A stretch of DNA of 49,706 nucleotides from Stenotrophomonas sp. YIM B06876. GTDB lineage: Bacteria; Pseudomonadota; Gammaproteobacteria; Xanthomonadales; Xanthomonadaceae. Both the position numbers and the translations under genes were made by a program. The stretch is taken from contig NZ_JAUJUJ010000023.1 in NCBI RefSeq assembly GCF_030711595.1, positions 1 to 49,706 on the forward strand. The letters run 5' to 3'. Shown here one piece after another: positions 24,026 to 35,988 of this stretch (positions are counted from its first letter, which is position 1; each line of letters starts with the position of its first letter). The notes under the pieces were generated by a model that saw nothing but the letters and a program-made list of their open reading frames with translations, was not told the DNA's origin and did not search any database.

Positions 24026-24391
24026 GTGCTGAACTCCGTTGATTCGGGTCGGCGACTGATGCTGCGTGCGGCGGTCTATCCGCTGGTCGCGGTGGCTGTC
24101 CTGGCTCTGGCCTTCCTCTATATGGGGCCAAGGCATGCGATCGGCGCCGCGGCGTCGGGATTGGCAGTGGTGCTGGGCGGCTGGCTGGCCGCAAGAGTGG
24201 CTCTCGGTGGCGGCGTTCAGGCTGCCGGTTCTGCGATGATGCGCCTGATTACGGCGGTCTTGCTGAAGTGGGTGCTGGTCATTGTCGTGCTGTTTGCAGG
24301 CTTTGTCTGGTGGCGGCTTCCTCCTTTGGCTCTGCTGGCGGGTATCGCGGTGGGGCTGATGTTCCAGGTTCTGGCTTTGGCCAGGCGTTGA
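24026..24391 (+). CDS. atpI: ATP synthase subunit I (AtpI)
   Basis: This small membrane protein of 121 residues has four predicted helices (PLVAVAVLALAFLYM; AIGAAASGLAVVLGGWLAA; LKWVLVIVVLFAGFVWW; LALLAGIAVGLMFQVLALA). AtpI proteins help assemble the c-ring or insert Fo subunits, and are not part of the finished enzyme. The start is GTG 24026 with AGGACA upstream; ATG 24059 is a shorter alternative. It is the first gene of the atp operon, 25 bp before atpB. Confidence 0.9.
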   Translation: MLNSVDSGRRLMLRAAVYPLVAVAVLALAFLYMGPRHAIGAAASGLAVVLGGWLAARVALGGGVQAAGSAMMRLITAVLLKWVLVIVVLFAGFVWWRLPPLALLAGIAVGLMFQVLALARR

Positions 24392-24416
24392 TCTAATTCA
24401 TAAAGGTTACGGACAC

Positions 24417-25214
24417 ATGGCGGGCGAGGCACTAACCCCTACCTCCTATATCCAGCATCACCTGCAGAACCTGACCGCTCCGGTCGGTGAAGGCGGTGGT
24501 TTCTGGACGCTCCACGTCGATACGTTCATCACCGCGGTCCTGATGGGGCTGCTGATGGTGTTCGCCTTCTGGGTGGCGACCCGCAAGGCCACGGCCGGCG
24601 TGCCGGGCAAGTGGCAGGCGTTTGTCGAAATCTGCCTGGAGTTCGTCGACCGCCAGGCCAAGGACACCTACCATGGCCGCAGCAAGCTGGTGACGCCGAT
24701 CGCGATCACCATCTTCTTCTGGATCCTCTTGATGAACTCGATCAAGTTGATCCCGGCCGATTTCATCGCCACTCCGCTGTCGTGGTTCGGCGTGCATGAG
24801 TGGAAGCCGGTCCCGACCGCTGACGTCAATGCCACCCTGGGCATGTCGATCAGTGTGTTCTTCCTGATGATCTTCTTCGCGCTGAAGTCCAAGGGCGTAC
24901 TCGGGTTCATCAAGGAATTCCTGACCGCCCCGTTCGGCAAGTGGATGTGGCCGTTCAACCTGATTCTCAACATCGTCGAATGGCTGAGCAAGCCGGTTTC
25001 GTTGGCGATGCGACTGTTCGGCAACATGTTCGGCGGCGAAATCGTCTTCCTGCTGATCTGGGTGCTGGGCGGCGCCGGTTTGTTCGGTGCCGTAGCCGGT
25101 GGCGTGTTCGGCCTGGGCTGGATGCTGTTCCACCTGCTGGTGATTCCGCTGCAGGCGTTCATCTTCATGATGCTGTCCATCGTGTACCTGAGCCTGTCGG
25201 AAGACAGTCACTGA
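24417..25214 (+). CDS. atpB: F1Fo ATP synthase subunit a
   Basis: Subunit a forms the two proton half-channels beside the c-ring. The 265-residue protein has five to six helices, the conserved LIPADFIATPLSWFGVHEW loop, and the motif VSLAMRLFGNMFGGEIV carrying the essential stator arginine. A C-terminal IPLQAFIFMMLSIVYLSL helix lines the channel. Its length agrees with other gammaproteobacterial AtpB proteins. It is the second gene of the operon. Confidence 0.97.
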   Translation: MAGEALTPTSYIQHHLQNLTAPVGEGGGFWTLHVDTFITAVLMGLLMVFAFWVATRKATAGVPGKWQAFVEICLEFVDRQAKDTYHGRSKLVTPIAITIFFWILLMNSIKLIPADFIATPLSWFGVHEWKPVPTADVNATLGMSISVFFLMIFFALKSKGVLGFIKEFLTAPFGKWMWPFNLILNIVEWLSKPVSLAMRLFGNMFGGEIVFLLIWVLGGAGLFGAVAGGVFGLGWMLFHLLVIPLQAFIFMMLSIVYLSLSEDSH

Positions 25215-25285
25215 GTTAACGCTTCAAACCAGTTTCAACCTTCATCCGTTTCATTACCCTTAGCTATTAGTTCCTGGAGAAAACC

Positions 25286-25588
25286 ATGTACTTCGCCGTC
25301 CTGACCAATCTCGCCCAAGTTCAGAGCTCCACCGCCCTCGCCGTCGGCATGATGATCGGCCTGGCCGCGCTGGGCGCCGGTCTGGGTCTGGCCATCATGT
25401 CCGGTAAGTTCCTCGAGTCGGCCGCGCGCCAGCCGGAACTGATCCCGGTCCTGCAGGTGCGCATGTTCATCGCCGCCGGCCTGATCGACGCCGCGTTCAT
25501 CATCTCGGTCGCCGTGGGCCTGCTGCTGGCATTCGCCAACCCGCTGGCTTCGACGCTGCTGACCGAAGCCGCCAAGCTGGCAGGCTGA
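25286..25588 (+). CDS. atpE: F1Fo ATP synthase subunit c
   Basis: This is the ring-forming proteolipid. The 100-residue hairpin has two helices: helix 1 is Gly/Ala-rich ([20 protein letters not shown]), the polar loop is ARQPEL, and helix 2 contains the proton-binding Asp68 in [16 protein letters not shown]. Helix 2 lacks the polar ligand set that usually marks Na+-type rings, so H+ coupling is likely. The N-terminus is about seven residues longer than in E. coli, as in other Xanthomonadaceae. TGGAGA precedes the ATG. Two hairpins follow in the gap to atpF. Confidence 0.97.
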   Translation: MYFAVLTNLAQVQSSTALAVGMMIGLAALGAGLGLAIMSGKFLESAARQPELIPVLQVRMFIAAGLIDAAFIISVAVGLLLAFANPLASTLLTEAAKLAG

Positions 25589-25609
25589 TCCGGCCGTAGC
25601 GAGACGGCT

Positions 25610-25669
25610 GGGCACCTTCCCGGTGCCCGGTCGCGGATGAAGGTTCGGGAGCGTCGCTGCGGCGACGCT
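25610..25669 (+). repeat. Two hairpins in the atpE-atpF gap
   Basis: Stem 1 is GGGCACC (25610-25616) with GGTGCCC (25622-25628), loop of 5 nt. Stem 2 is AGCGTCGC (25650-25657) with GCGACGCT (25662-25669), loop of 4 nt. Both are perfect and fill most of the 113-bp gap after atpE. Because subunit c is needed in about ten copies per enzyme, such stems may protect the upstream message or damp read-through to atpF. That role is inference. Confidence 0.55.
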
Positions 25670-25701
25670 TCCACCCCGTCACCAACGATTGAGCGAATCC
25701 C

Positions 25702-26172
25702 ATGGATATCGGTTTTACCCTCGTCGCCCAGGCGCTGGCTTTTGCCAGTCTGATCTGGATCATCGCGACCAAGATCTGGCCGCCGTTGATGAATGCCATC
25801 GAAGAGCGCCAGCAGAAGATCGCTGAAGGGCTTGCCGCGGCTGATCGCAGCCAGAAAGATCTGGCCCAGGCGCAGGAGAAGGTCAACGATGCGCTGAAGG
25901 ACGCCCGCAGCAAGGCCAACGAGATCATCGACCAGGCCCACGCGCGCGCCAACCAGATCATCGAGACCGCCAAGAACGAAGCGATTTCCGAAGCCAACCG
26001 GCAGAAAGATCTGGCCCTGGCGGAAATCGACGCATCCACGACCCGTGCCCGTGAAGATCTGCGCAAGCAGGTGTCGGCGCTGGCGGTGAGCGGTGCGGAA
26101 AAGCTGCTCAAGCGCGAAATCGATGCCACTGCCCACAAGGCGCTGCTCGATGAGCTGGCGGCGGAGATCTGA
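25702..26172 (+). CDS. atpF: F1Fo ATP synthase subunit b
   Basis: Subunit b forms the peripheral stalk that holds F1 against Fo. The 156-residue protein has one N-terminal membrane helix ([20 protein letters not shown]) followed by a long charged, heptad-rich coiled coil (for example [20 protein letters not shown]) to the C-terminus. Length and layout match E. coli AtpF (156 residues). atpH begins 3 bp after its stop. Confidence 0.97.
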   Translation: MDIGFTLVAQALAFASLIWIIATKIWPPLMNAIEERQQKIAEGLAAADRSQKDLAQAQEKVNDALKDARSKANEIIDQAHARANQIIETAKNEAISEANRQKDLALAEIDASTTRAREDLRKQVSALAVSGAEKLLKREIDATAHKALLDELAAEI

Positions 26173-26175
26173 TCG

Positions 26176-26703
26176 ATGAGCCAGGCCCTCACGCTTGCCC
26201 GCCCGTATGCCCGCGCCGCGTTCGCGATTGCGCGCGACGAAGGCAAGTTTGCGCCATGGTCCGAAGCGCTCGCGTTCTCGGCCCGCGTGGCTGCCGATCC
26301 GCACGTGTCGGCCCTGCTCTTGAACCCGGAGCTGACGCGCGGCGAAGCGGTGGCGATGCTGGCCCCGGAAGCGTCCGCCGAAACCTTCGGCCGGTTTCTG
26401 GAGCTGCTGGCGGATGCCCGCCGGCTGCCGGTGCTGCCGGAAATCGCCGCCATGTACGAACAGCTGCGCGCCGACGCCGAGCATGTGGTCAAGGCCACCG
26501 TGACCTCGGCCACCGAAATGTCGGCTGCGGAACTGGACACGATCAAAGCCGCGCTGAAAAAGCGCTTCGGCCTTGAAGTGGAAGTGCGCACCGCGGTGGA
26601 TGCATCGCTGATTGGCGGCGCGGTGATCGACGCCGGCGACGTGGTGATCGACGGTTCGCTCAAGGGCAAGCTGTCGCGTCTGCAGACCGCGCTCGCACAC
26701 TGA
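26176..26703 (+). CDS. atpH: F1Fo ATP synthase subunit delta
   Basis: Subunit delta joins the peripheral stalk to the top of F1. The 175-residue protein begins [20 protein letters not shown], the typical OSCP/delta N-terminus with a helical bundle. It ends with the family signature [20 protein letters not shown] and [11 protein letters not shown]. The start follows atpF by 3 bp. Confidence 0.97.
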   Translation: MSQALTLARPYARAAFAIARDEGKFAPWSEALAFSARVAADPHVSALLLNPELTRGEAVAMLAPEASAETFGRFLELLADARRLPVLPEIAAMYEQLRADAEHVVKATVTSATEMSAAELDTIKAALKKRFGLEVEVRTAVDASLIGGAVIDAGDVVIDGSLKGKLSRLQTALAH

Positions 26704-26747
26704 ATTCATTTAACGTCCGGCGTGATCGCCGGCACTAGGACTTGACC

Positions 26748-28295
<1,548 letters not shown>

Positions 28296-28303
28296 GCAGC
28301 TTT

Positions 28304-28364
28304 GTAGAGCGGGGCTCTGCCCCGCTGCGCAATGACAAAGCGGGGCAACACGGCCCCGCTCTAC
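28304..28364. repeat. Inverted pair of GTAG-headed REP elements (SMAG-like) between atpA and atpG
   Basis: Element 1 (28304-28328, plus) begins GTAGAGCGGGGC and folds with GCCCCGCT. Element 2 (28339-28364, minus) reads GTAGAGCGGGGCCGTG on the other strand. The two face each other, so the whole block also forms one long cruciform. A GTAG head followed by a GC-rich stem, often in inverted pairs, is the description of SMAG repeats of Stenotrophomonas maltophilia. The element sits inside an essential operon, 8 bp after the atpA stop and 11 bp before the atpG start. Confidence 0.8.
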
Positions 28365-28375
28365 GGGAATAAGAG

Positions 28376-30684
<2,309 letters not shown>

Positions 30685-30690
30685 TCTGAT

Positions 30691-30777
30691 TCCCTCTCCC
30701 GGTTGCGGGAGAGGGTCAGGGTGAGGGCCGCCGCGCCTGCACCCTCACCCCAGCCCTCTCCCGCAGGCGGGAGAGGG
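30691..30777. repeat. Composite intergenic repeat (two hairpins around an inverted GTGAGGG/CCCTCAC) between atpD and atpC
   Basis: Hairpin 1 (30691-30715) is CCCTCTCCCG paired with CGGGAGAGGG. Hairpin 2 (30754-30777) is CCCTCTCCCGC paired with GCGGGAGAGGG. Between them GGGTGAGGG (30719-30727) and CCCTCACCC (30742-30750) are inverted. This is a widespread proteobacterial intergenic repeat type whose role is unknown. It fills the 115-bp gap before atpC, and could cause partial termination or stabilise the upstream message. Confidence 0.75.
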
Positions 30778-30799
30778 GGAAACGGAAGAGAAGCACGTT

Positions 30800-31225
30800 A
30801 TGAGTAGCACCATCCGTTGCGACATCGTCAGCGCCGAGCAGGAAATCTTCCGTGGCGAGGCAACCCTGGTCGTGGCCACCGGTGAGTTGGGCGAACTGGG
30901 CATCGCGCCCAAGCACGCGCCGCTGATCACCCGCCTGAAGCCGGGCAAGGTGGTGGTGACCACGCCGGGTGGCGAACAGCTGGACTTCGCCATCTCCGGC
31001 GGCATCCTGGAGGTGCAGCCGCAGGTGGTGACCGTGCTGGCCGACACCGCGATCCGGGCGCAGGATATCGACGAAGCCTCGGTACGCAAGGCCAAGGAAG
31101 AAGCCGAGCGCATCCTGGCCAACCGTGGCGAAGCGATGGACGTGGCCGAGGCGCAGCAGCGCCTGGCTGAAGTCACCGCCCAGTTGCAGGCGCTGGAGCG
31201 TCTGCGCAAGAGCCTCAAGCACTGA
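30800..31225 (+). CDS. atpC: F1Fo ATP synthase subunit epsilon
   Basis: Epsilon sits at the foot of gamma and can inhibit ATP hydrolysis. The 141-residue protein has the N-terminal beta sandwich ([39 protein letters not shown]) and the C-terminal helical hairpin ([20 protein letters not shown]). Thus the regulatory helices are present. It is the last gene of the operon, followed by an intrinsic terminator. Confidence 0.97.
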   Translation: MSSTIRCDIVSAEQEIFRGEATLVVATGELGELGIAPKHAPLITRLKPGKVVVTTPGGEQLDFAISGGILEVQPQVVTVLADTAIRAQDIDEASVRKAKEEAERILANRGEAMDVAEAQQRLAEVTAQLQALERLRKSLKH

Positions 31226-31248
31226 GCCGCACGCGGCAGTGTCTCGAT

Positions 31249-31273
31249 AACGCCGGCGAAAGCCGGCGTTTTT
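31249..31273 (+). terminator. Rho-independent terminator of the atp operon
   Basis: Arms AACGCCGGC (31249-31257) and GCCGGCGTT (31262-31270) form a perfect 9-bp stem with a GAAA tetraloop, followed by more T. It lies 24 bp after the atpC stop. Confidence 0.9.
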
Positions 31274-31340
31274 CGTTGTCGGCTTGCCAAACGCGGGCTG
31301 CCGGCGGCAGGCTCGGGGTTTGCCGCGAGGGGGAGTGGAT

Positions 31341-32489
31341 ATGAAAGTGACCGTACTGGCCATGCTGATGCTGCTGGCGTCTTCGGTGGGGGCGCCGGCG
31401 CAGGCTGGGGAGCGTCCGCGCGCGCGCGAGGCCGGGGTGGTGATCGGCAGCCTGCCCACTGGCGCGCGCAACGCGCTGGTGGATGTACCGGGCGTGGCGG
31501 TGGGCCATGCCAGCGTGCGCCAGGGCAAGGACATCCGCACCGGCGTGACCGCGATCCTGCCGCACGGCGGCGACTGGTACCGCGAGCGGGTGCCGGCGGC
31601 CATCCATGTCGCCAACGGCTACGGCAAGCTGCTCGGGGTGACCCAGGTGGTCGAACTGGGCGAGCTGGAAACCCCGATCCTGCTGACCGGCACGCTGTCG
31701 GTGTGGAAGGCCGCCGATGCGCTGGTGGCCTGGCAACTGGCGCGCCCCGGAATGCAGCAGGTGCGCTCGCTCAATCCGGTGGTGGGTGAGACCAATGACG
31801 GTTTCCTCAACGACATCCGCGCCCGCCCGGTGACCGCCGCGCATGTGCGCCAGGCGCTGGCGACGGCCCGTACCGACAACGTCGAAGAGGGGTCGGTCGG
31901 GGCCGGCACCGGCACCGTGGCGTTCGGCTGGAAAGGCGGCATCGGCACCAGTTCGCGGGTAGTGGAGATCGAGGGCGTACGGCATACCGTCGGCGTGCTG
32001 GTGCAGAGCAACTATGGCGGTGACCTGGTGGTCGCCGGGGTGCCGATGCGCGGCGTGCTGCCGGACCCGGCAGTGCTGGCGAGGGGCCCCGAGCAGGCAC
32101 CGGCCAGCGGCGATGGCAGCATCATGACCGTGCTGGCCACCGATGCGCCGCTGGATGCGCGCCAGCTCGAACGGCTGGCCAAGCGCACGGTCACCGGGCT
32201 GGCGCGGACCGGCACCTCGATGTCCAACGGCTCGGGGGATTACGTGATCGCATTTTCCACCGCCGACTCCATGCGCCGTCGCAACGGCCAGGCACCGCCC
32301 AGCAGCCAGGTGCTCGACAACAATGCGATGGATGCACTGTTCGTGGCGGCTGCCGAGGCCAGCGAGGAGGCCATCCTCAACTCGCTGTTCCGCGCCGACA
32401 GCATGGACGGCCATCGCGGGCGGGTGCCGGGGCTGCCGTTGCCGGCGGTGCTGCAGGCGCTGGAGCAGCACGGACGCCTGGCGCGGTAG
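31341..32489 (+). CDS. P1 (S58/DmpA) family peptidase, secreted
   Basis: This is a DmpA/BapA-type N-terminal nucleophile aminopeptidase of 382 residues. Such proteins cut themselves before a serine to form the active enzyme and hydrolyse N-terminal D-, L- or beta-amino acids. The signal peptide is MKVTVLAMLMLLASSVGAPA. Family motifs are ARNALVDVPGVAVGHASV, TGVTAILPHGGDW, NPVVGETNDGFLND and EEGSVGAGTGTVAFGWKGG. The cleavage/nucleophile site is Gly259-Ser260 in SGDGSIMTVLATDAPL. ATG 31341 has AGGGGGA upstream. It is probably periplasmic. It follows the atp terminator and has no clear partner. Confidence 0.9.
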   Translation: MKVTVLAMLMLLASSVGAPAQAGERPRAREAGVVIGSLPTGARNALVDVPGVAVGHASVRQGKDIRTGVTAILPHGGDWYRERVPAAIHVANGYGKLLGVTQVVELGELETPILLTGTLSVWKAADALVAWQLARPGMQQVRSLNPVVGETNDGFLNDIRARPVTAAHVRQALATARTDNVEEGSVGAGTGTVAFGWKGGIGTSSRVVEIEGVRHTVGVLVQSNYGGDLVVAGVPMRGVLPDPAVLARGPEQAPASGDGSIMTVLATDAPLDARQLERLAKRTVTGLARTGTSMSNGSGDYVIAFSTADSMRRRNGQAPPSSQVLDNNAMDALFVAAAEASEEAILNSLFRADSMDGHRGRVPGLPLPAVLQALEQHGRLAR

Positions 32490-32585
32490 ATCGGCAGGCG
32501 CGCATCGCGAGGCGGCCGGTGCGGTGAGGCGCGGGTAGTTGTGGGGAGTGCCGCGCAGCAGGGACACGCCGGTTGGCGTGGCCGG

Positions 32586-32969
32586 TCAGCGGAACACCAG
32601 ATGACGCAGCAGGAAGAAGGTCACCATGGCCAGCCCGCCCTCGACCATGGGTTTGGCCAGCCACGCCAGCTGCAGCCCCAGCGTCGCCGCCACGGTGCTG
32701 ACCAGCCAGGTGCTCACCGCGGTGGTGACCAGCCACAGTGCAAGGAAGCGTCCAAAGCGATGCCAGCCCAGGCGCTGCTGGCCGTCGCGGGCGAAGGTGA
32801 AACGGCCATTGAGCCAGAAGCCCAGCAGCGCGCCACAGGTGCGGCCGAGCAGATTGCCCGGGACGGCCGGCATCCCCAGTGCGGTGGCGGCGACAAACAC
32901 CGCCCAGTCCAGCAACAGTTGCAGCAGGCCGAAGGCGAGGTACTGGCTTCCTTGGCGGAACAGGCTCAT
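32586..32969 (-). CDS. GtrA-like family membrane protein
   Basis: This 127-residue protein has four predicted helices and the GtrA/DPMS_synth pattern: QYLAFGLLQLLLDWAVFVAA, NLLGRTCGALLGFWLNGRFTF (conserved polar NGRFTF), FLALWLVTTAVSTWLV and VEGGLAMVTFFLLRHLVFR. Family members flip or export lipid-linked sugars or assist glycosyltransferases, usually beside one; none is adjacent here. I chose ATG 32969 because the helix pattern starts there. The frame is open further upstream, and the ribosome site is weak. It diverges from glmU with 88 bp between. Confidence 0.82.
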   Translation of the reverse strand: MSLFRQGSQYLAFGLLQLLLDWAVFVAATALGMPAVPGNLLGRTCGALLGFWLNGRFTFARDGQQRLGWHRFGRFLALWLVTTAVSTWLVSTVAATLGLQLAWLAKPMVEGGLAMVTFFLLRHLVFR

Positions 32970-33057
32970 CAGCAGGGGGGTGTCGCTGGAAAACCACCAT
33001 GCTACCTGCGCGCAGCATAGAATTTGCGTCTGTTGAATTTGCGGACGCCCCGAACCC

Positions 33058-34422
33058 ATGACCCAGCCGTTGCACGTGATCATCCTCGCCGCCGGCGCCG
33101 GCAAGCGCATGAAGTCCGCGCTGCCGAAGGTGCTGCAGCCCATTGCCGGGCGCCCGATGCTTGCCCACGTGATCGCTACCGCCCGGGCACTGGCGCCGGC
33201 AGCGATCCACGTCGTCTACGGCCATGGCGGTGCGGCGGTACGCGCCGCCTTTGCCGACCAGCCGGATCTGCTGTGGGCCGAACAGGCGCAGCAGCTCGGT
33301 ACCGGCCATGCCGTATTGCAGGCGATGCCGCAGGTGCCGGATACGGCGATGGTGCTGGTGTTGTATGGCGATGTGCCGCTGATCCGCGCGCAGACGCTGG
33401 ACGCCTTGCTGCGCGATTCGCCGCGGTTGGCGGTGCTGGTGGCCGAGCCGCACGATCCCGGCGGGTACGGCCGGGTGCTGCGCGATGCCGAAGGCAAGGT
33501 GGCGGCCATCGTCGAGCAGAAGGATGCCGACGACGAGCAGCGCCGCGTGCGCACGGTCAATACCGGCATCATCACCGCCGAGTCGACCGCGCTGCGGCGC
33601 TGGCTGTCGCAGTTGTCCAACCGCAACGCGCAGGGCGAGTACTACCTGACCGATGTGTTCGCCACCGCCGCCTCCGAATACACGCCTGCCGAAATGGTGC
33701 TGGTCCACGATCCCCAGGAAGCCGAGGGTGCCAATGATCCGTGGCAGCTGGCGCAGCTGGAACGGGCGTGGCAGCTGCGCGCGGCCAGGGCGCTGTGCGA
33801 GCAGGGCGCACGGCTGCTGGACCCGGCGCGCTTCGACCAGCGCGGTACGGTGCGCGTGGGTCGCGACGTGCAGATCGATGCCAACGTGGTGCTGGAAGGC
33901 GAGGTCGAGCTGGGCGACGGGGTCACCGTCGATGCGTTCGTGCGGCTGAAGGACGTCAAGCTGGGCGCCGGCACCCACGTGCGTCCGCACTGCGATCTGG
34001 AAGGCGTGGTCAGTGAAGGGGCGGCGCATATCGGTCCGTTCGCACGGCTGCGGCCGGGCACGGTGCTGGCCGATGGGGTGCACGTGGGCAACTTCGTCGA
34101 GACCAAGAAGGCCGTGCTGGGGCCGGGCAGCAAGGCCAACCACCTCACCTATCTGGGCGATGCGGTGATCGGCGCGGGGGTCAACATCGGCGCCGGCACC
34201 ATCACCTGCAACTACGACGGGGTGAACAAGTTCCAGACCGTCATCGGGGACCACGTGTTTGTCGGTTCCAACAGTTCGCTGGTAGCGCCGGTAACGCTGG
34301 GCGCCGGTGCGACCATCGCCGCCGGTTCGGTGATCACGCGCAACGCGCCGGAGGGCAAGTTGACCGTCGCGCGCAGTCGCCAGCAGCTGATCGAAGGCTG
34401 GGCGCGGCCGCGCAAGAAGTGA
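33058..34422 (+). CDS. glmU: Bifunctional UDP-N-acetylglucosamine diphosphorylase / glucosamine-1-phosphate N-acetyltransferase
   Basis: GlmU makes UDP-GlcNAc, the precursor of peptidoglycan and lipopolysaccharide. The 454-residue protein has the N-terminal pyrophosphorylase ([47 protein letters not shown]). A left-handed beta-helix acetyltransferase follows, with hexapeptide repeats, [30 protein letters not shown] and the catalytic His in this region. The length matches E. coli GlmU (456). The gene is near the atp operon as in many gammaproteobacteria, but its usual neighbour glmS is 11 kb further on, beyond the ABC/two-component cluster. Confidence 0.97.
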   Translation: MTQPLHVIILAAGAGKRMKSALPKVLQPIAGRPMLAHVIATARALAPAAIHVVYGHGGAAVRAAFADQPDLLWAEQAQQLGTGHAVLQAMPQVPDTAMVLVLYGDVPLIRAQTLDALLRDSPRLAVLVAEPHDPGGYGRVLRDAEGKVAAIVEQKDADDEQRRVRTVNTGIITAESTALRRWLSQLSNRNAQGEYYLTDVFATAASEYTPAEMVLVHDPQEAEGANDPWQLAQLERAWQLRAARALCEQGARLLDPARFDQRGTVRVGRDVQIDANVVLEGEVELGDGVTVDAFVRLKDVKLGAGTHVRPHCDLEGVVSEGAAHIGPFARLRPGTVLADGVHVGNFVETKKAVLGPGSKANHLTYLGDAVIGAGVNIGAGTITCNYDGVNKFQTVIGDHVFVGSNSSLVAPVTLGAGATIAAGSVITRNAPEGKLTVARSRQQLIEGWARPRKK

Positions 34423-34444
34423 GCGGGCCAGCGCAGTGAGCGCC

Positions 34445-34510
34445 GCAGCGGGATATTGCTCCGCGCTACAGGGGAACCCGTAGCGCCGGGCAGATCTGTC
34501 GCAGGAGCTG
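34445..34510. repeat. Diverging pair of degenerate GTAG repeats after glmU
   Basis: On the minus strand an element reads GTAGCGCGGAGCAATATCCC from 34469 down to about 34445. On the plus strand a second begins GTAGCGCCGGGC at 34480. Their GTAG heads face one another across AGGGGAACCC. They resemble the SMAG-like pair in the atp operon but the stems are imperfect. They lie between the converging ends of glmU and the sensor kinase gene. Confidence 0.55.
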
Positions 34511-34638
34511 GCAGCGGGGGCTCCGCGCTGCAGGTGGCCGGGCCAGGTCATGCCCGGCAGTTCCGGGGTCGAGCGGAAACCCTGCCGGCGGCGGTTGGCC
34601 GGTGGAAGGCCGCGGCGCCGCGCCGGCCTGCGGCACGC

Positions 34639-35988
34639 TCACTCCTGCGGCAACAGCACCGCCACGCACAGCCCGCCGCCGGTGCGGTTCTGCAGCGAGA
34701 TGCGGCCGCCATGCGCTTCCAGGATCTCGCGGGTCAGGGCCAGTCCCAGCCCGCTGCCGTTGCGCTTGGTGGAGTAGAACGGCATCAGCGCGTTCTGCAG
34801 CACCGCTTCGTTCATGCCGTTGCCGCGGTCGAGGACTTCGATCCGCAGCCAGTGCGGCAACCGGGTGATGCGTACCTCGACCTCGGCCATGCCGTCGTGG
34901 TCGGCGTCGGCATTGGCTTCCCGGGCGTTCTTCAACAGGTTCAGCAGCGCCTGTGACAGCTGTGCCGGATCCGCGCGGCTGCACAGCTCCGGCGGTGGCG
35001 GCTGCATGCGGAAGGGAATCTGCTGCTGCAATCCGCCCAGAAAAGCGGACCAGACCACGGTCTGCAGATGCGGCTGCGGCAGCTTGGCAAAACGCGCATA
35101 GCCGCGGATGAAACCTTCCAGGTGGCGCGCGCGTTCTTCGACCAGGCTGAAGATGTCTTCCAGCCGTTCGCTCTTGCCACGGCGCACCAGTTCAGCGCCC
35201 GAATGCGCCAGAGAGGCGATCGGCGCCAGCGAGTTGTTGAGCTCGTGGCTGATCACGCGGATCACCTTCTTCCAGGTCTGCACTTCCTGCCGGCGCAGCT
35301 CGGCGGTCAGCAGCCGGATCAGCAACAGCTCATGCGGGCGGCCGTTGAGATGGAAGCTGCGTCGCGACAGATGGTAGATCTGCTCATCGTCCTCGTCGGC
35401 ACTATCCGCTTCGCGCACCGAGAACAGGCTGTCGCCGCCGCGCGCGATCGCGTTGCGCAGCTCCTGCGGCATGGCATCGAGCAGTTCGTGCATGCGCTGG
35501 CCTTCGAGCTTCCAGCCGCCATGCAGCAGCTTGCGTGCGGCGACGTTGGAGAAGGCCACGCGCTGCACGCCGTCACCGCCGTCGTTGAGCAGCAGCATCG
35601 CCACCGGGGTGTTCTGCACCATGGTGTCGAGCAGCAGTTCGCGCTGCACCAGCGATTGCCGCTGCTCGCGCAGCACTTCGCCCAGCTCGGCATGTGCCTT
35701 GACCAGCTGCGCCAGCTCGTCGTTGCCGTGCCAGTGCACGCTGAAGTTGAATTCGCCATCGCGGTAGCTGCTGGTGGTGCCCGCCAGGGCGCGCAGCAGT
35801 GAGCGCACCGGCGCGGTGGCGCGACGCAACGCCCACCACATGAACGCCGCCAGCAACGCGGCCGAAACAAGTGCAACCACCCAGCCGCGGTCCATCCAGT
35901 AGGCCAGCAGCCACGGAAATGCCGCCGCCAAGGCCAGCACCGGCAGCAGCCTCAGGAACAGGCTGAAGGTGAAGGAGCGCGATTTCAT
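34639..35988 (-). CDS. NtrY-like sensor histidine kinase of the glmU-glmS two-component system
   Basis: This 449-residue inner-membrane kinase has two N-terminal helices (FTFSLFLRLLPVLALAAAF; VVALVSAALLAAFMWWAL) with almost no periplasmic loop. Next come a HAMP-like segment (RRATAPVRSLLRALAG), a PAS-like domain (about 115-225), a dimerisation domain with His248 in RVISHELNNSLAPIASLAHS, and an ATPase domain (LLNLLKNAREANADA, DRGNGM, NGSGLGLALTREILEAHGG). The H-box SHELNNSLAPI is typical of NtrB/NtrY-type kinases that partner sigma-54 activators. The ATG overlaps the stop of the regulator gene (ATGA). The tiny periplasmic part suggests it senses a signal within the membrane or inside the cell. 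Confidence 0.93.
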   Translation of the reverse strand: MKSRSFTFSLFLRLLPVLALAAAFPWLLAYWMDRGWVVALVSAALLAAFMWWALRRATAPVRSLLRALAGTTSSYRDGEFNFSVHWHGNDELAQLVKAHAELGEVLREQRQSLVQRELLLDTMVQNTPVAMLLLNDGGDGVQRVAFSNVAARKLLHGGWKLEGQRMHELLDAMPQELRNAIARGGDSLFSVREADSADEDDEQIYHLSRRSFHLNGRPHELLLIRLLTAELRRQEVQTWKKVIRVISHELNNSLAPIASLAHSGAELVRRGKSERLEDIFSLVEERARHLEGFIRGYARFAKLPQPHLQTVVWSAFLGGLQQQIPFRMQPPPPELCSRADPAQLSQALLNLLKNAREANADADHDGMAEVEVRITRLPHWLRIEVLDRGNGMNEAVLQNALMPFYSTKRNGSGLGLALTREILEAHGGRISLQNRTGGGLCVAVLLPQE

